This document shows positions 28,484-40,469 of a stretch of 64,000 bases of DNA, one piece after another. Every line of letters starts with the position of its first letter. Positions within the stretch are counted from its first letter, which is position 1. The notes below the pieces were generated by a model. The model saw only the letters and a program-made list of their open reading frames with translations. It had not been told where the DNA came from and made no database searches. Position numbers and translations under genes: made by a program. This DNA comes from Bremerella alba (lineage in GTDB: Bacteria; Planctomycetota; Planctomycetia; Pirellulales; Pirellulaceae), in contig NZ_JABRWO010000003.1 in NCBI RefSeq assembly GCF_013618625.1, forward strand, positions 372,001 through 436,000, in the 5' to 3' direction.

Positions 28484-29698
28484 ATGAGTTCTCGTAAGCA
28501 GCAAATGAAACAATACGTAGACGAAATGCTCGTCTGCCAACAGCCTTGCGCACGGCATCGACGCGTGTATTGGAATTTGATACGCGAGGTGCGGGCGAAG
28601 TCTGAAATATTGAGTGTCGGATTTGATCCAGCTATCCGGAAGCCTGAGCATCTACGTGTTTGTATCAGGGCTCTCGGCTATATGGCTAAATACCGCACTA
28701 AGTGGATTCGCCAGCCCGAGTTCTGGCGTCCTGAGAAGTTTCTAGTAGAGCCGACCAGTAATCGAGTCGCCCTTCGATCGTTGATGAAACACTTGTTCGA
28801 ACGCTATCCGGTGCCGAACTTTATGGCGTTTGCCTGGATGCGACCGCATGCCAAACGCTGGTACCACGAATTGTACCTGCACATGGCCGCTGGACGGGGT
28901 GTACGTCAATTCAAGCAGAAGCCTGGCATCGCGTTATCGCCGACGGCCGCTAAGTGTTTCCTTAAGACGCCCGATCATCTGGAACCTGGCGAAGCAATGC
29001 GGTGGGCTCAGATTCGTGGGTTCAGTGGTAGCAAGGAATTGGCCGCGGAGTTGGTTCGCAACACGATCCTGAAAGAACCGACTCGTGACGAACGTTTTTG
29101 GGAAACGATGATTCGTTTTCTGATTCGCGAGAAGCCAAGTTACATTCAGCATGCGTCGATGCTGGTTGATTTTGTCGACGAGCAGAGGTTTCAGCCAGCC
29201 GAAAAGGTTTGGGGACGCGGTGGAGGACCTTTGCCACTGCAGCCAAAGTTTTCGATGAAAGGGCGAACCCTTGGTTCTCTCTGGCGGCACATGAGTAACT
29301 GGCGGCAGGAATTACTGCTCAAACGGCCATCGCTGGCGCAGCGAAATTTCCATTGGCCAGCGATAGAGGTTCAGCCCATGGTGCATCAGGATGGCGATGT
29401 GAAATGGATCATTTTCGAGCTGTTGAACGACCGTGCCTTGATGCTGGAGGGAGCTGCGATGGATCACTGCGTCAGCGACTACGTCGAGCAATGCGCTGAT
29501 CGGAAATCATCAATTTGGTCGATGCGGATCCATCTAAAAGGTTGCCCCAAACGCATTGTGACGATCGAAGTCGATCCGGAAAGGAAAGCAATCGTGCAGG
29601 CTCAAGCCAAGAGCAATGAAGATCTGAGCCCTGCAGCGAATGAAATCCTACGGCGTTGGGCTACGCGAGAAGGATTGGTGATGAGTCTGGAAGACTAG
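28484..29698 (+). CDS. PcfJ-like protein
   Basis: 404 residues, basic. The C-terminal 130 residues match the PcfJ family: LLNDRALMLEGAAMDHCVSD (conserved H-C), SSIWSMRIH, RIVTIEVDPERKAIVQA and the final LRRWATREGL. PcfJ is known from conjugative plasmid pCF10 and from mobile elements, without a known activity. The N-terminal part is helical and rich in Arg and Trp. The start is uncertain; in-frame GTG 28433 and ATG 28451 lie upstream. No transfer genes adjoin. A perfect palindromic terminator follows. Confidence 0.72.
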   Translation: MSSRKQQMKQYVDEMLVCQQPCARHRRVYWNLIREVRAKSEILSVGFDPAIRKPEHLRVCIRALGYMAKYRTKWIRQPEFWRPEKFLVEPTSNRVALRSLMKHLFERYPVPNFMAFAWMRPHAKRWYHELYLHMAAGRGVRQFKQKPGIALSPTAAKCFLKTPDHLEPGEAMRWAQIRGFSGSKELAAELVRNTILKEPTRDERFWETMIRFLIREKPSYIQHASMLVDFVDEQRFQPAEKVWGRGGGPLPLQPKFSMKGRTLGSLWRHMSNWRQELLLKRPSLAQRNFHWPAIEVQPMVHQDGDVKWIIFELLNDRALMLEGAAMDHCVSDYVEQCADRKSSIWSMRIHLKGCPKRIVTIEVDPERKAIVQAQAKSNEDLSPAANEILRRWATREGLVMSLED

Positions 29699-29718
29699 GC
29701 TTTTCGGACTTGAAATGA

Positions 29719-29750
29719 AAAACGCCGACCTGAATTCAGGTCGGCGTTTT
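29719..29750. terminator. Perfectly palindromic bidirectional terminator
   Basis: A 32-base perfect palindrome with T4 on both strands, centred on GAATTC. In RNA it would fold as a stem with a four-base loop. It separates the convergent pcfJ-like and ppdK genes and can serve both. Confidence 0.9.
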
Positions 29751-29779
29751 GATTGTCTTCCGATCGTAACGCAAGCTTA

Positions 29780-32449
<2,670 letters not shown>

Positions 32450-32797
32450 GTTTGGAAACCTTTGAATGTCGCAAACGCTGGAGTGTGGTTCGGTGAGGGG
32501 TGTCCCTGCCGCGGCAACTCGCAGGGAGTTCCCGCCAGCTATACACAGAAGGACCGCATTTCATGCGGATATAAGCAGAAAAGTTTACTTGAGAATGTAA
32601 GCAAGCGTCAACTAGCCCTCATCTTACGCCATTTAACGAATCGGGATTTTCGGAATCATCCCAATTTGCCCCGCAAGCCGTTTGGCGCATCGCGGTAGAA
32701 ACAAGACAATAGACTCTAGAGGGGCAGGGCGTTACTATCCAGTTAAAATGCGTCTCTCGATTAGTTTAGTACGAACTGCAAGCGACAGCGAATCTCA
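32450..32797. other. Divergent intergenic region (ppdK / CPBP)
   Basis: 348 bases holding the ppdK promoter and leader hairpin described above. No gene is seen. The plus-strand side up to the GTG at 32798 has no clear ribosome site. Confidence 0.5.
32582..32611 (-). promoter_or_regulatory. Sigma70-type promoter for ppdK
   Basis: On the minus strand TTGACG (32611-32606), an 18-base spacer and TAAACT (32587-32582). The transcript would begin near 32575, giving a leader of about 125 bases that opens with a perfect hairpin CCGCAT-GAA-ATGCGG (32555-32569), possibly for RNA stability. Confidence 0.6.
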
Positions 32798-33475
32798 GTG
32801 TTTGACGACGAAGACGACTACGATTACGAAGATCCCTACGGCCCAGAAATGACCGCTCGAGAGCGAGCCGAAGGGTTTATCCGTACTGCGGTGCTTTTTG
32901 AATCAGCACTTGCGTTCGTCGCCGTAGGACTGGGGTGGTTCGTCGATGTCGCTCCTTGGATCAGTGCCAGTTGGGATAGTGATAGCGTCTCGGCAGTGCT
33001 CGGGGCAATCGGTCTGGGGGCCCTGGCGACGCTACCATTGTTGGTTGCATTCATGGGTTTGCAGTATTCCGACATACAGTCGCTCGGCGAACTTCAGGAC
33101 TACATGGACCGAGAGATCGTCCCGTTATTTCGCGAAGCGACCCTTCTCGAACTGGGGATGATTAGCTTAGCTGCAGGGCTTGGCGAGGAAGCTCTCTTTC
33201 GCGGAGTGATTCAGAGCTACCTTCATCAACTTATGGGGCCTGAGGCTGGTCCTGCAGTGCCAATTCTCTTGACCAGCCTATTATTCGGCTTGGTGCACTT
33301 TGTGACGAGGGAATACTTCATCATCAGTGCCGTCATGGGGGCCTATCTCGGGCTTTGGTTTTATTACACCGGAGATATTATCGTTCCGATCGTCATCCAT
33401 ACACTGTACGACTGGTTTGCACTGGCGTACATGAAGAAGTATGCACCAGTGGATGACGAGAACTCGTCCGACTAA
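32798..33475 (+). CDS. CPBP-family intramembrane metalloprotease
   Basis: 225 residues. After an acidic, Tyr-rich N-terminus (DDEDDYDYEDPYGPEM) there are several membrane helices. The family's three motifs are present: GEEALFRGVI (E-E-x-x-x-R), FGLVHF (F-x-x-x-H) and IHTLYDW (H-x-x-x-D). The family includes the Rce1 CAAX protease and bacterial immunity or maturation proteases; the substrate is unknown. The start is GTG. It ends directly against the convergent carA. Confidence 0.85.
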   Translation: MFDDEDDYDYEDPYGPEMTARERAEGFIRTAVLFESALAFVAVGLGWFVDVAPWISASWDSDSVSAVLGAIGLGALATLPLLVAFMGLQYSDIQSLGELQDYMDREIVPLFREATLLELGMISLAAGLGEEALFRGVIQSYLHQLMGPEAGPAVPILLTSLLFGLVHFVTREYFIISAVMGAYLGLWFYYTGDIIVPIVIHTLYDWFALAYMKKYAPVDDENSSD

Positions 33476-34630
33476 CTAAGTAGTCGCGGCACCTTTGCGT
33501 TCGTCCATTGCTTCGCGGAACCTTAGGAACAGGTACTCGCTATCATGAGGACCGGCCGATGCTTCTGGGTGATATTGCACGCTGAATGCTGGCAGTTCTT
33601 TGTGCTTAACGCCTGCAACGGTGTTGTCGTTTAGATTGCGGTGGGTAATTTCCAGGCAACTGGGAAGCGTGTTTTCTTCGACGGCGAAACCATGATTCTG
33701 CGAGGTAATTTCAACCTTATCGGTTTCCAAGTCGAGCACCGGCTGGTTGGCACCTCGATGTCCGAACTTCAGCTTGAACGTCTTGGCACCACAAGCAAGG
33801 GACAGCAGCTGATGCCCCAGACAGATTCCGAAAATAGGCTTTTTACCTAAAAGCCCCTGAATCGTCTCGACAGGGCCAGATAGTGGTTCGGGGTCGCCAG
33901 GACCGTTGGAAAGAAAGATGCCATCCGGATCGTGGCTTAAGACTTCTTCCGCCGATACCGTTCCGGGCAGCACGGTGACTTTGCAGCCCAGGTCACGCAA
34001 GTGCCGAGGGATGTTCCATTTCATGCCGTAGTCTAAAGCCAGCACGTGCAAGTCTTGTTCTTTGCGGCTGGTAAGTGCACGATTACGGTCCCCCATCTTA
34101 ATCCAGGGGCTGAGGTCTTCTTCCCACATCTTCTGCTGGTCGGGGAGGACTTCCTGAACGAGGTTGCGACCTAGTAGCCCATCGCTGGCTTTCGCTTTTT
34201 CCACCAGGGAAGCATCATCCAGGTCGATGCTGGAAAGGATTGCTTTCATCGCTCCGTGGGACCGCAGTCGACGCACTAGGGCACGCGTGTCGATATCGGC
34301 CATCCCAACGACATTATTCTTCTTTAGGAATTCGTCAAGCGATCCTTCCGAGCGAAAGTTACTGACCGTGCGGCTCGCTTCGCGGACGATAAAGCCTGCC
34401 ATATGAATCTTAGCACTCTCCATGTCCTCGGCATTGACACCGTAGTTGCCAATTTGCGGATAAGTCATGGTCAGGATTTGGCCGCGATAGCTCGGGTCGG
34501 TCAGAATTTCCTGATAACCTGTCATCGATGTGTTGAAACAAGCTTCGCCAGCGACTTCGCCGATGGCTCCAAATGCGGTGCCAGTGAAAACGGTTCCATC
34601 TTCCAGAGCAAGTTTGGCGGGCTGCGGCAT
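33476..34630 (-). CDS. carA: Carbamoyl-phosphate synthase small subunit
   Basis: 384 residues, standard length. CarA hydrolyses glutamine and passes ammonia to CarB for carbamoyl phosphate used in arginine and pyrimidine synthesis. The N-terminal CPSase small-chain domain (LALEDGTVFTGTAFGA) is followed by a class I glutaminase with Cys in GICLGHQLL and the His/Glu in QYHPEAS. carB is not adjacent. The ATG has no clear ribosome site. The upstream spacer holds a plus-strand hairpin (34794-34833). Confidence 0.97.
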   Translation of the reverse strand: MPQPAKLALEDGTVFTGTAFGAIGEVAGEACFNTSMTGYQEILTDPSYRGQILTMTYPQIGNYGVNAEDMESAKIHMAGFIVREASRTVSNFRSEGSLDEFLKKNNVVGMADIDTRALVRRLRSHGAMKAILSSIDLDDASLVEKAKASDGLLGRNLVQEVLPDQQKMWEEDLSPWIKMGDRNRALTSRKEQDLHVLALDYGMKWNIPRHLRDLGCKVTVLPGTVSAEEVLSHDPDGIFLSNGPGDPEPLSGPVETIQGLLGKKPIFGICLGHQLLSLACGAKTFKLKFGHRGANQPVLDLETDKVEITSQNHGFAVEENTLPSCLEITHRNLNDNTVAGVKHKELPAFSVQYHPEASAGPHDSEYLFLRFREAMDERKGAATT

Positions 34631-34947
34631 GTCGATTCGTTTTCTTTAATCTGGGTTCGCGGGGGACGACCATGTACATTTTCGAGAAGGAAACCAACCC
34701 GCTCTTTGACGCGGCTAAAGTCTTCCCGAAGGTGAGCCCGATACCAAGGAGTACGGCTGTGGGTCTCCAAGCGAAAGTTTGGACAGCCTTTGGGAAAGCA
34801 CTTGTTTCGGCGAGCAGGTGCTTTCCTTTTTTTACGTAGGTATAGACCCTGGCTGTGGGCAAATTTCCGCTATTATAGGCTGCGAGACTCTCAAGTACAG
34901 GGCCTAGAGTTTCTCTCTAGGGGAATCCGCAAGCAGAGCACCCTGAT
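34631..34947. other. Intergenic region upstream of carA with a structured plus-strand segment
   Basis: 317 bases. On the plus strand a nested hairpin (GGCTG ... CAGCC enclosing TCCAA ... TTGGA, about 34756-34788) is followed by a terminator at 34794-34833. No plus-strand gene lies upstream. The carA promoter should also lie here but I cannot place it with confidence. Confidence 0.5.
34794..34833 (+). terminator. Rho-independent terminator with no obvious gene
   Basis: GAAAGCAC (34794-34801), a 16-base loop, GTGCTTTC (34818-34825), then C and seven T. Direction is plus, opposite to both flanking genes. It may end a small RNA; see findings. Confidence 0.7.
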
Positions 34948-35367
34948 TTATCTCGGGGAACTTAACCAACGCTGGAAAAAGGCCCGCTGCTGTTCGACTG
35001 AGGCGGGTTCGATCTCAGAGCTGGTTGCAAACGTCTCTACCAGATGCTCTTGCTCAGCAGGCCTTCCGATTTGATTGCGGTAGGCTACCATCCCTCGTCC
35101 CATGTCGCGGCACATGTTGGAGGGATAGACGTCCTCACACGCACCATAGCAGCGAGGACGCCAACCGGAGGGTTCCAATTCCTCTCGGATCAGACAAAGG
35201 GCATCGAAGTAGTTCCATTCGGTAGCTTGGAATTCACCCAATTCGCATTTAACCGTAAGGACACAGCGTCGCGGATCGTCGGTGCCTGTGGTCAGGCGAA
35301 ACTTGCCCACGCAAGATGCATGCGTTTGGTGGACAAGCTCGATCTCGAAATCTTGGTTTTCCGCCAT
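34948..35367 (-). CDS. Protein of unknown function, Cys-containing
   Basis: 139 residues with no signal peptide. The first half is beta-rich (DFEIELVHQTHASCVGKF, RRCVLTVKCELGEF); the middle has CYGACEDVYPSNMCRDMGRG, whose Cys spacing could bind a metal, and the end is helical (EQQRAFFQRWLSS). I do not recognise a family. It starts ten bases after the stop of the aminotransferase gene, so the two are probably co-transcribed. Confidence 0.6.
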   Translation of the reverse strand: MAENQDFEIELVHQTHASCVGKFRLTTGTDDPRRCVLTVKCELGEFQATEWNYFDALCLIREELEPSGWRPRCYGACEDVYPSNMCRDMGRGMVAYRNQIGRPAEQEHLVETFATSSEIEPASVEQQRAFFQRWLSSPR

Positions 35368-35377
35368 AGGGACATGC

Positions 35378-36628
35378 TTAAGTTGAAATCGATTCCGAAT
35401 CGGCGTCTTTCAAGCAGCCTTTGATCTGACGGACAGCCTGACGAAGTCGATTTTCATTCTCAACCAGGCTAAGTCGCAGATACCCTTCACCACTTGGTCC
35501 AAAGCCACTGCCGGGACTGACAGCAACGTCCCCTTTCTCAAGCAGCATCATGGCGAAGTCCATCGTACTCATCTTCTTCTGCCATTGGTCGGGGATTTTT
35601 GCCCAAACAAACATTCCAGCACGAGGCGGTGTCACGTCCCAGCCAAGTCGAACCAGGCCTTCAACCAGGGCATCTCGGCGGCTTTGATAGATCTGGCTCT
35701 GGGCTTCGACCGCCGCATCTCCTTCTCGCAGAGCGATGATCGACGCAATTTGGATAGCCTGGAACATGCCGTAGTCGTAGTAGCCTTTGATGGTACCAAG
35801 GCCACGGATCATCTCTTTATTGCCAGCACAATACCCGACTCGCCAGCCGGCCATGTTATAGCCTTTGCTCATCGTCGTGAATTCAACACCTACGTCACTG
35901 GCACCAGGGGCTGAGAGGAAGCTTGGTGGCTTGTATCCATCGAATGCGACATCCGCATAAGCGAAGTCGCTGATAACCATCAGCCCATATTTTTTGGCAA
36001 TCTTCACCACATCCACAAAGAATTCCGGCTCGACGGTCACTGTCGAAGGGTTATGTGGATAGCAAATGATGAGAAGCTTGGGCTTAGGATAAAGGTGCTC
36101 GCACGTGTAGGCGATGTTCGAGAGAAACTTTTCGCTGTCGCCAACGTCCAGTGAAATCACATTTCCTGAAGCCAACGCGACAGCATAAGTGTGGACTGGA
36201 AAATAAGGTGCCGGAACAATCGCCGTGTCGCCAGGCCCCATCATGGCCAGACACATATGCGAAAAGCCTTCCTTGGATCCTAGGCAGACCATGACCTCCG
36301 ATTCGGGATCTAGCCGAACGCCATACTTTTTGAGGTATTTGGAGGCGACTTCTCGGCGCAAGTTACGGATACCGTTGGACTTGCTGTAACCGTGGTTGCG
36401 AACATCCTGAACAGCTTCGCACATCTTTTCCATGACGTAATCAGCGGGCGGGTCTGACGGGTTACCCATTCCCATATCGATAACGTCGTTTCCAGCGACT
36501 CTCTTTTCGTACAGCAGGGCATTAATTCTCCCAAACATGTACGGAGGCAAGCGATAGACACGCTGCGCGAATTGAACCTCAAAAGGAGGGTCTTGTTGGT
36601 CGTCATTGGTTTGAGCGGAATCGGACAT
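35378..36628 (-). CDS. Class I/II aminotransferase, AlaC-like
   Basis: 416 residues. PLP-dependent fold-type I enzyme; the Schiff-base lysine is in [16 protein letters not shown], the PLP ring contacts are in ICYPHNPST and [10 protein letters not shown], and the carboxylate-binding Arg in [12 protein letters not shown]. The overall text resembles AlaC/YfdZ-type alanine or glutamate-pyruvate aminotransferases and, more distantly, LL-diaminopimelate aminotransferase. The exact amino donor cannot be fixed by eye. The ATG has no strong ribosome site. Confidence 0.85.
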   Translation of the reverse strand: MSDSAQTNDDQQDPPFEVQFAQRVYRLPPYMFGRINALLYEKRVAGNDVIDMGMGNPSDPPADYVMEKMCEAVQDVRNHGYSKSNGIRNLRREVASKYLKKYGVRLDPESEVMVCLGSKEGFSHMCLAMMGPGDTAIVPAPYFPVHTYAVALASGNVISLDVGDSEKFLSNIAYTCEHLYPKPKLLIICYPHNPSTVTVEPEFFVDVVKIAKKYGLMVISDFAYADVAFDGYKPPSFLSAPGASDVGVEFTTMSKGYNMAGWRVGYCAGNKEMIRGLGTIKGYYDYGMFQAIQIASIIALREGDAAVEAQSQIYQSRRDALVEGLVRLGWDVTPPRAGMFVWAKIPDQWQKKMSTMDFAMMLLEKGDVAVSPGSGFGPSGEGYLRLSLVENENRLRQAVRQIKGCLKDADSESIST

Positions 36629-36808
36629 GGACGTCGTGTTTCAGCAAAGTGGTGGAATGTTATATTTACCAGGATTCACAAGGGGAACCGGCACGCATAT
36701 TCTAAAATCGACAAGCGCACAAGCCAAGGCGAGACGCGATTGCGTTAGCCCCAGTTGTTCACATTGGACAACCGATAGTAAGAAGTGTTCACGGTTTGAC
36801 GCCAGAAC

Positions 36809-37990
36809 CTAATTTTCGGCTCCTGTGCCGACAAGTTCTACTCCCCGTCGGGTGACACGATACGGTTTAGTGAGCCCGCTTTTGTCGCCGTGCCCTTTTC
36901 CATCACCCGAGTTGACTCCGTTTTCAAAGCAGAAAAGGATGCGGAATTCCCCTTCTTGTCTTTCCAGTTCGGTGACTTTGACACGAAACTTTCCATCCTC
37001 ATCGACCTTTCCTGCGAACGACTTTCGGAAGTAGTAGGCTCCCCCGTTGGGGGCTTCCTCAATGACAACGACGCTGTGCGCGGGAATATAGGATTTGATT
37101 TTCCCAGTGATTTCCAAATAGCGGCCACTACGATTGTACACTCCCTCGCACGAGGTCATTTCAAACTGCGGCATTTGCAGTCGTTTGGCGGTGCTACCCG
37201 AGAAAATTGGATGCGTCCATAGCATCGCTGCTGTGGCGTCGCACATATAGACATCGTTTTCGCGGGCATCGACCTTACCGTGAAAAACCTTCGTTTGCGG
37301 CCCCATCAATGTGTTTCCACGTCGGTCATGAGACATGGGCCCTAAATGAGGCAGACCAAAACCGTGGCCAAGTTCGTGAATGCAGGCCTTCAAGGTTAGG
37401 TCTTGATGGAGTCCGCCAGCCAAGGGGAGCTTGGGATCGAGCTCGCCTTGAAGATTGGTGTAATTACACAGCGCCCAACCGCCATCGATCGAGTTACCAC
37501 TACCTCGATAGTCGGAATACCGCTTAGGTGGATCACCCAAGTAAACCCAGATCCACCAAACATGGCGATCTCTAGATAGCTTGTACTTTTTCACGGCCGC
37601 GTTGATGACACCGTGCTGGAAACCAGGCTTATCGTATTTGCCGCTACCAACCGGATGTTCTCCGCGGACGAATAGGAACTTGTAGTTTCCTCGTTCGTCA
37701 CGAGAGAAGGGTGTCGTCACTTTCGGTGGGTAACCATTCTTGGTCATCTCTTTAACCACAAACTCTTCGGTTATCGCCGCAATCTGAGCGAAGCGACGTT
37801 GTACGCCCGGGGGTGGTTCGACATCTGATGGAACAAAAAGAACCATATTTAGTAGGGGCTGGCCCTGCCCAGTATCTTGCCCGCGGCAATCGTTTGCATG
37901 GAGAAGCAGGGGCAGAACAAAAGCAACGAGCATGGGCAAACGCACCATGCTGTTACGGAGAAGCAAATGAGACCAGGTGAGGCGATGCAT
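36809..37990 (-). CDS. Secreted metzincin-like zinc metalloprotease
   Basis: About 393 residues. A hydrophobic signal region (MVRLPMLVAFVLPLLL) lies near the N-terminus. The zinc site is HELGHGFGLPH, the H-E-x-x-H-x-x-G-x-x-H metzincin consensus, with a downstream Met in NTLMGP as a possible Met-turn. The C-terminal 130 residues are beta-rich, possibly an accessory domain. The substrate is unknown. ATG 37990 is used; ATG 37948, closer to the signal peptide, is also possible. It stands alone. Confidence 0.75.
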   Translation of the reverse strand: MHRLTWSHLLLRNSMVRLPMLVAFVLPLLLHANDCRGQDTGQGQPLLNMVLFVPSDVEPPPGVQRRFAQIAAITEEFVVKEMTKNGYPPKVTTPFSRDERGNYKFLFVRGEHPVGSGKYDKPGFQHGVINAAVKKYKLSRDRHVWWIWVYLGDPPKRYSDYRGSGNSIDGGWALCNYTNLQGELDPKLPLAGGLHQDLTLKACIHELGHGFGLPHLGPMSHDRRGNTLMGPQTKVFHGKVDARENDVYMCDATAAMLWTHPIFSGSTAKRLQMPQFEMTSCEGVYNRSGRYLEITGKIKSYIPAHSVVVIEEAPNGGAYYFRKSFAGKVDEDGKFRVKVTELERQEGEFRILFCFENGVNSGDGKGHGDKSGLTKPYRVTRRGVELVGTGAEN

Positions 37991-38109
37991 GACGAGGTAA
38001 CTTGGCGAGACAAGGGTGGTAGGCAAATGCCCTCAGCGGGGGCTGCTTCTTAAACGATACGATAGTTTGTCAGGAAATTCATCCCAAAAATCGCTTATGC
38101 ATGCAGATG

Positions 38110-38142
38110 AAAAAAGGACCGCACAGATGTGCGATCCTTTTT
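38110..38142. terminator. Bidirectional rho-independent terminator
   Basis: AAAAAGGA-x-CGCAC, loop AGAT, GTGCG-x-TCCTTTTT. The flanking A- and T-runs allow use on both strands; on the minus strand it ends the foldase gene that stops at 38191. Confidence 0.85.
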
Positions 38143-38190
38143 CATTTGAAGGAAGATCTGACCAGCGAGGTCAGAGATGATGCTTAAGCA

Positions 38191-40128
38191 CTATTTTCGC
38201 TGCTGCTGCATCTTTTGACGAACAGCCGATTCGTACGCTTTGCCGGCCTGAGTGGTGTTGGCCAGGAAATTATCGATTTGAGCGTTATCACGCAGACGCT
38301 CAAATTCTTCGGCCATTGCCAAGCGAAGCTTTTTCTCGTGCAGTTCCTTGACCAGCTCGTCGCGTACATCTTCGACATTGTTGATCAGCGGCTTGGTTAG
38401 ACCAAGGCTGTACAAAATCACGTACTGATTACCGGTAGCGATAATGCCCGAGATTTCGCCTGGCCGCAAATTAAAGGCTTCCTTTTCAATGGTTGGTTGC
38501 CCACCGTTTTGTCGAATCGGAGGAACTTGACCATCGTTGTTCTTCGAGACAGGCTCAATCGAGTACTGTCGGGCAAGTTCGCCGAAGAACTTTTCGGTTG
38601 GGTTTCGGCGAGCCATTTCCCAGACTTCCTGAGCACGGCGTTGGCTATCTAAGACAACCGCTAGGACCTGGGCTCGCTCGCCATAGTTGGCCGAGAAACC
38701 TTTGGCGATGTCTTCTTCATTGATCTGGACTTTGCTGTCGACCAGCTTCTTCAGGGCAACCGTAGGCCAGACAGCATCGCGAACGTACAGTTCGACCGAA
38801 ACGCCTTGCTCTTCGGTTACCTGTTTCAGCCAAGCTTCCATGTCGGGTTTGCCTTGCTTGGTAAGGAAGCCGAAGGAGTCAGCTGCTCGAATGATCTCGG
38901 CTTCCAGGTCCGCTTCAGAAACCGAGAGTTTGCGACGGGTCAGTTCCTGCTGAAGAATCTTACGATTAATCTCTCCATCCAAGACTTCCACGCCGTGACG
39001 GCTGATGCATTCTTCTTTTAGTTCCTGGATGCTAACAGGCTGGCCATTGAGCGTAGCAGCCACCCCAGGCATCTGCGAAGACTTGCTCGGATCATTGAAA
39101 ACATTCACGATTTGAGCGTTTGCTTGCAGCTGTTGATAGATGTCGCCAGCGGCGTCACGCATCTTGCTCTCGCGAACGGCGTCTGCCAGGCGTTGACGAA
39201 TTGCTGGCAGGCTGTTGGCAGGAATTTGATCGGCCGCGAGGTGTTCTTCACACCTGAAAATCAGGTACTGACCTTGAACGAACAACACAGGAGAAATTTC
39301 GCCTTGTTGCAACGCAAAGACGGTATCTTCAATTTCCTGATTGCCAATGTGTTTACGAATCGGTGGGATCAAGCCACGAGCCGCCGCACTGTTGACGTCT
39401 TGGGAGTGATCTTTGGCCATATCGGCGAACGAATCTGGATTCGCTGCGGCTTTGGCCCGCAGTTCTTCAGCAAGGCCACGTTCGCTGAGCGAGATCATGC
39501 GGACTTTGACTTTCGGTCCGTAGTTCTTTTCGTATTCGACTTGAACTTCGGCATCGGTCACGGCAAGCTGGCCTTCAGCCAATTTGCGAAGAGCGATCGT
39601 GGGCCAAATGATTTCGCGGCGATACTGACCCGGGCTAACGTTTCGTTCTTCTTTGAGAAGTCCCAGCCAACGATCGATCGATAGGCCAAACTTCTTGGCG
39701 ATGTTGGCGATTTCGTTGTCGATGTCTGCCTCGGTGATCTGGATGCCCTTTTGCTGACAGGCCATCGAGATCAGGTGACGGTTGAGCAGGCTTTCGAGAA
39801 CGTCTTCACCATGACGACGAAGAGCCTCATCTGCCAGTATTTCGCGGGAGATCGGTTCACGATTCACGACCGCAACGGTTTGAATTTTCTGAACGGATCG
39901 CGTCGGGGCAGCTACTTCTTCCGCCGGAGCTGCCAAAGGCCCAGAAGCCGTTTGACGCTGTGGGGACGCCTGTCGTTGTTGGACAGGTGCTTGAGCTTCC
40001 GCCGTTTGCGGACCGCCGGTGACTTGTCGCCAGGCGACGACTCCACCGATCAAAATAACAAATCCGACGGCTGCCAAAACCCAGGACGTACCCAGGGGAA
40101 GTCGGCGAGTAGCATCCTTGCCAGTCAT
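38191..40128 (-). CDS. Membrane-anchored double SurA/parvulin-type peptidyl-prolyl isomerase
   Basis: 645 residues. A membrane helix at about residues 17-35 (VLAAVGFVILIGGVVAW) and a Gln/Pro/Ala-rich linker are followed by two copies of one module: a SurA-like helical part (VNREPISREILADEALRRHG; LNGQPVSIQELKEECISRHG) then a parvulin-like domain (KDHSQDVNSAAARGLIPPI with FALQQGEISPVL; ARQYSIEPVSKNNDGQVPPI with FNLRPGEISGII). It probably folds exported proteins at the outer face of the membrane. ATG 40128 is chosen over the ATG at 40194 because GGAG lies eight bases upstream. Confidence 0.85.
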   Translation of the reverse strand: MTGKDATRRLPLGTSWVLAAVGFVILIGGVVAWRQVTGGPQTAEAQAPVQQRQASPQRQTASGPLAAPAEEVAAPTRSVQKIQTVAVVNREPISREILADEALRRHGEDVLESLLNRHLISMACQQKGIQITEADIDNEIANIAKKFGLSIDRWLGLLKEERNVSPGQYRREIIWPTIALRKLAEGQLAVTDAEVQVEYEKNYGPKVKVRMISLSERGLAEELRAKAAANPDSFADMAKDHSQDVNSAAARGLIPPIRKHIGNQEIEDTVFALQQGEISPVLFVQGQYLIFRCEEHLAADQIPANSLPAIRQRLADAVRESKMRDAAGDIYQQLQANAQIVNVFNDPSKSSQMPGVAATLNGQPVSIQELKEECISRHGVEVLDGEINRKILQQELTRRKLSVSEADLEAEIIRAADSFGFLTKQGKPDMEAWLKQVTEEQGVSVELYVRDAVWPTVALKKLVDSKVQINEEDIAKGFSANYGERAQVLAVVLDSQRRAQEVWEMARRNPTEKFFGELARQYSIEPVSKNNDGQVPPIRQNGGQPTIEKEAFNLRPGEISGIIATGNQYVILYSLGLTKPLINNVEDVRDELVKELHEKKLRLAMAEEFERLRDNAQIDNFLANTTQAGKAYESAVRQKMQQQRK

Positions 40129-40469
40129 TCCGCTTGCTCCAAAAATTTCTTGCAAGATTTTCTCAAGGAGAGTTGTTCGATAGACCGATACCATAAGGTT
40201 CGGGCAGCGAAATATAAGAAGAATGCTAGAACCGGGTCAAGGTCGATTCTTCTATCCAGTCAAAAGCTGTTCCCGTGGATCGCGAGAATGCTAGCACCCA
40301 GAAGTGTGCCGGGGACGAGCAACAGAGCAAAACTGCCGCATGAGGGCGTCGCAAAAAAAAGCGGTACGACAAACCATCATGGGGTTATCGTACCGCTTGT
40401 GTTTATTTCACTGGGCAGTGCAGTGACGTAAATGCACTGCTCTGGAAACGAGAGCCTACGTCTTCAGGC
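40129..40469. other. Intergenic region between the foldase gene and frr
   Basis: 341 bases with the minus-strand terminator of frr at 40353-40398 and, beyond it, the promoter region of the foldase gene. No gene is seen. Confidence 0.5.
40353..40398 (-). terminator. Rho-independent terminator of frr
   Basis: On the minus strand AAGCGGTACGA, an 18-base loop and TCGTACCGCTT followed by a run of T (plus-strand A8 at 40353-40360). Closes the rpsB-tsf-pyrH-frr cluster. Confidence 0.9.

Noticed and set aside
34671-34838. A 55-codon plus-strand frame upstream of carA
   Set aside because: It passes through the terminator hairpin and its T-run and shows no protein-like pattern.
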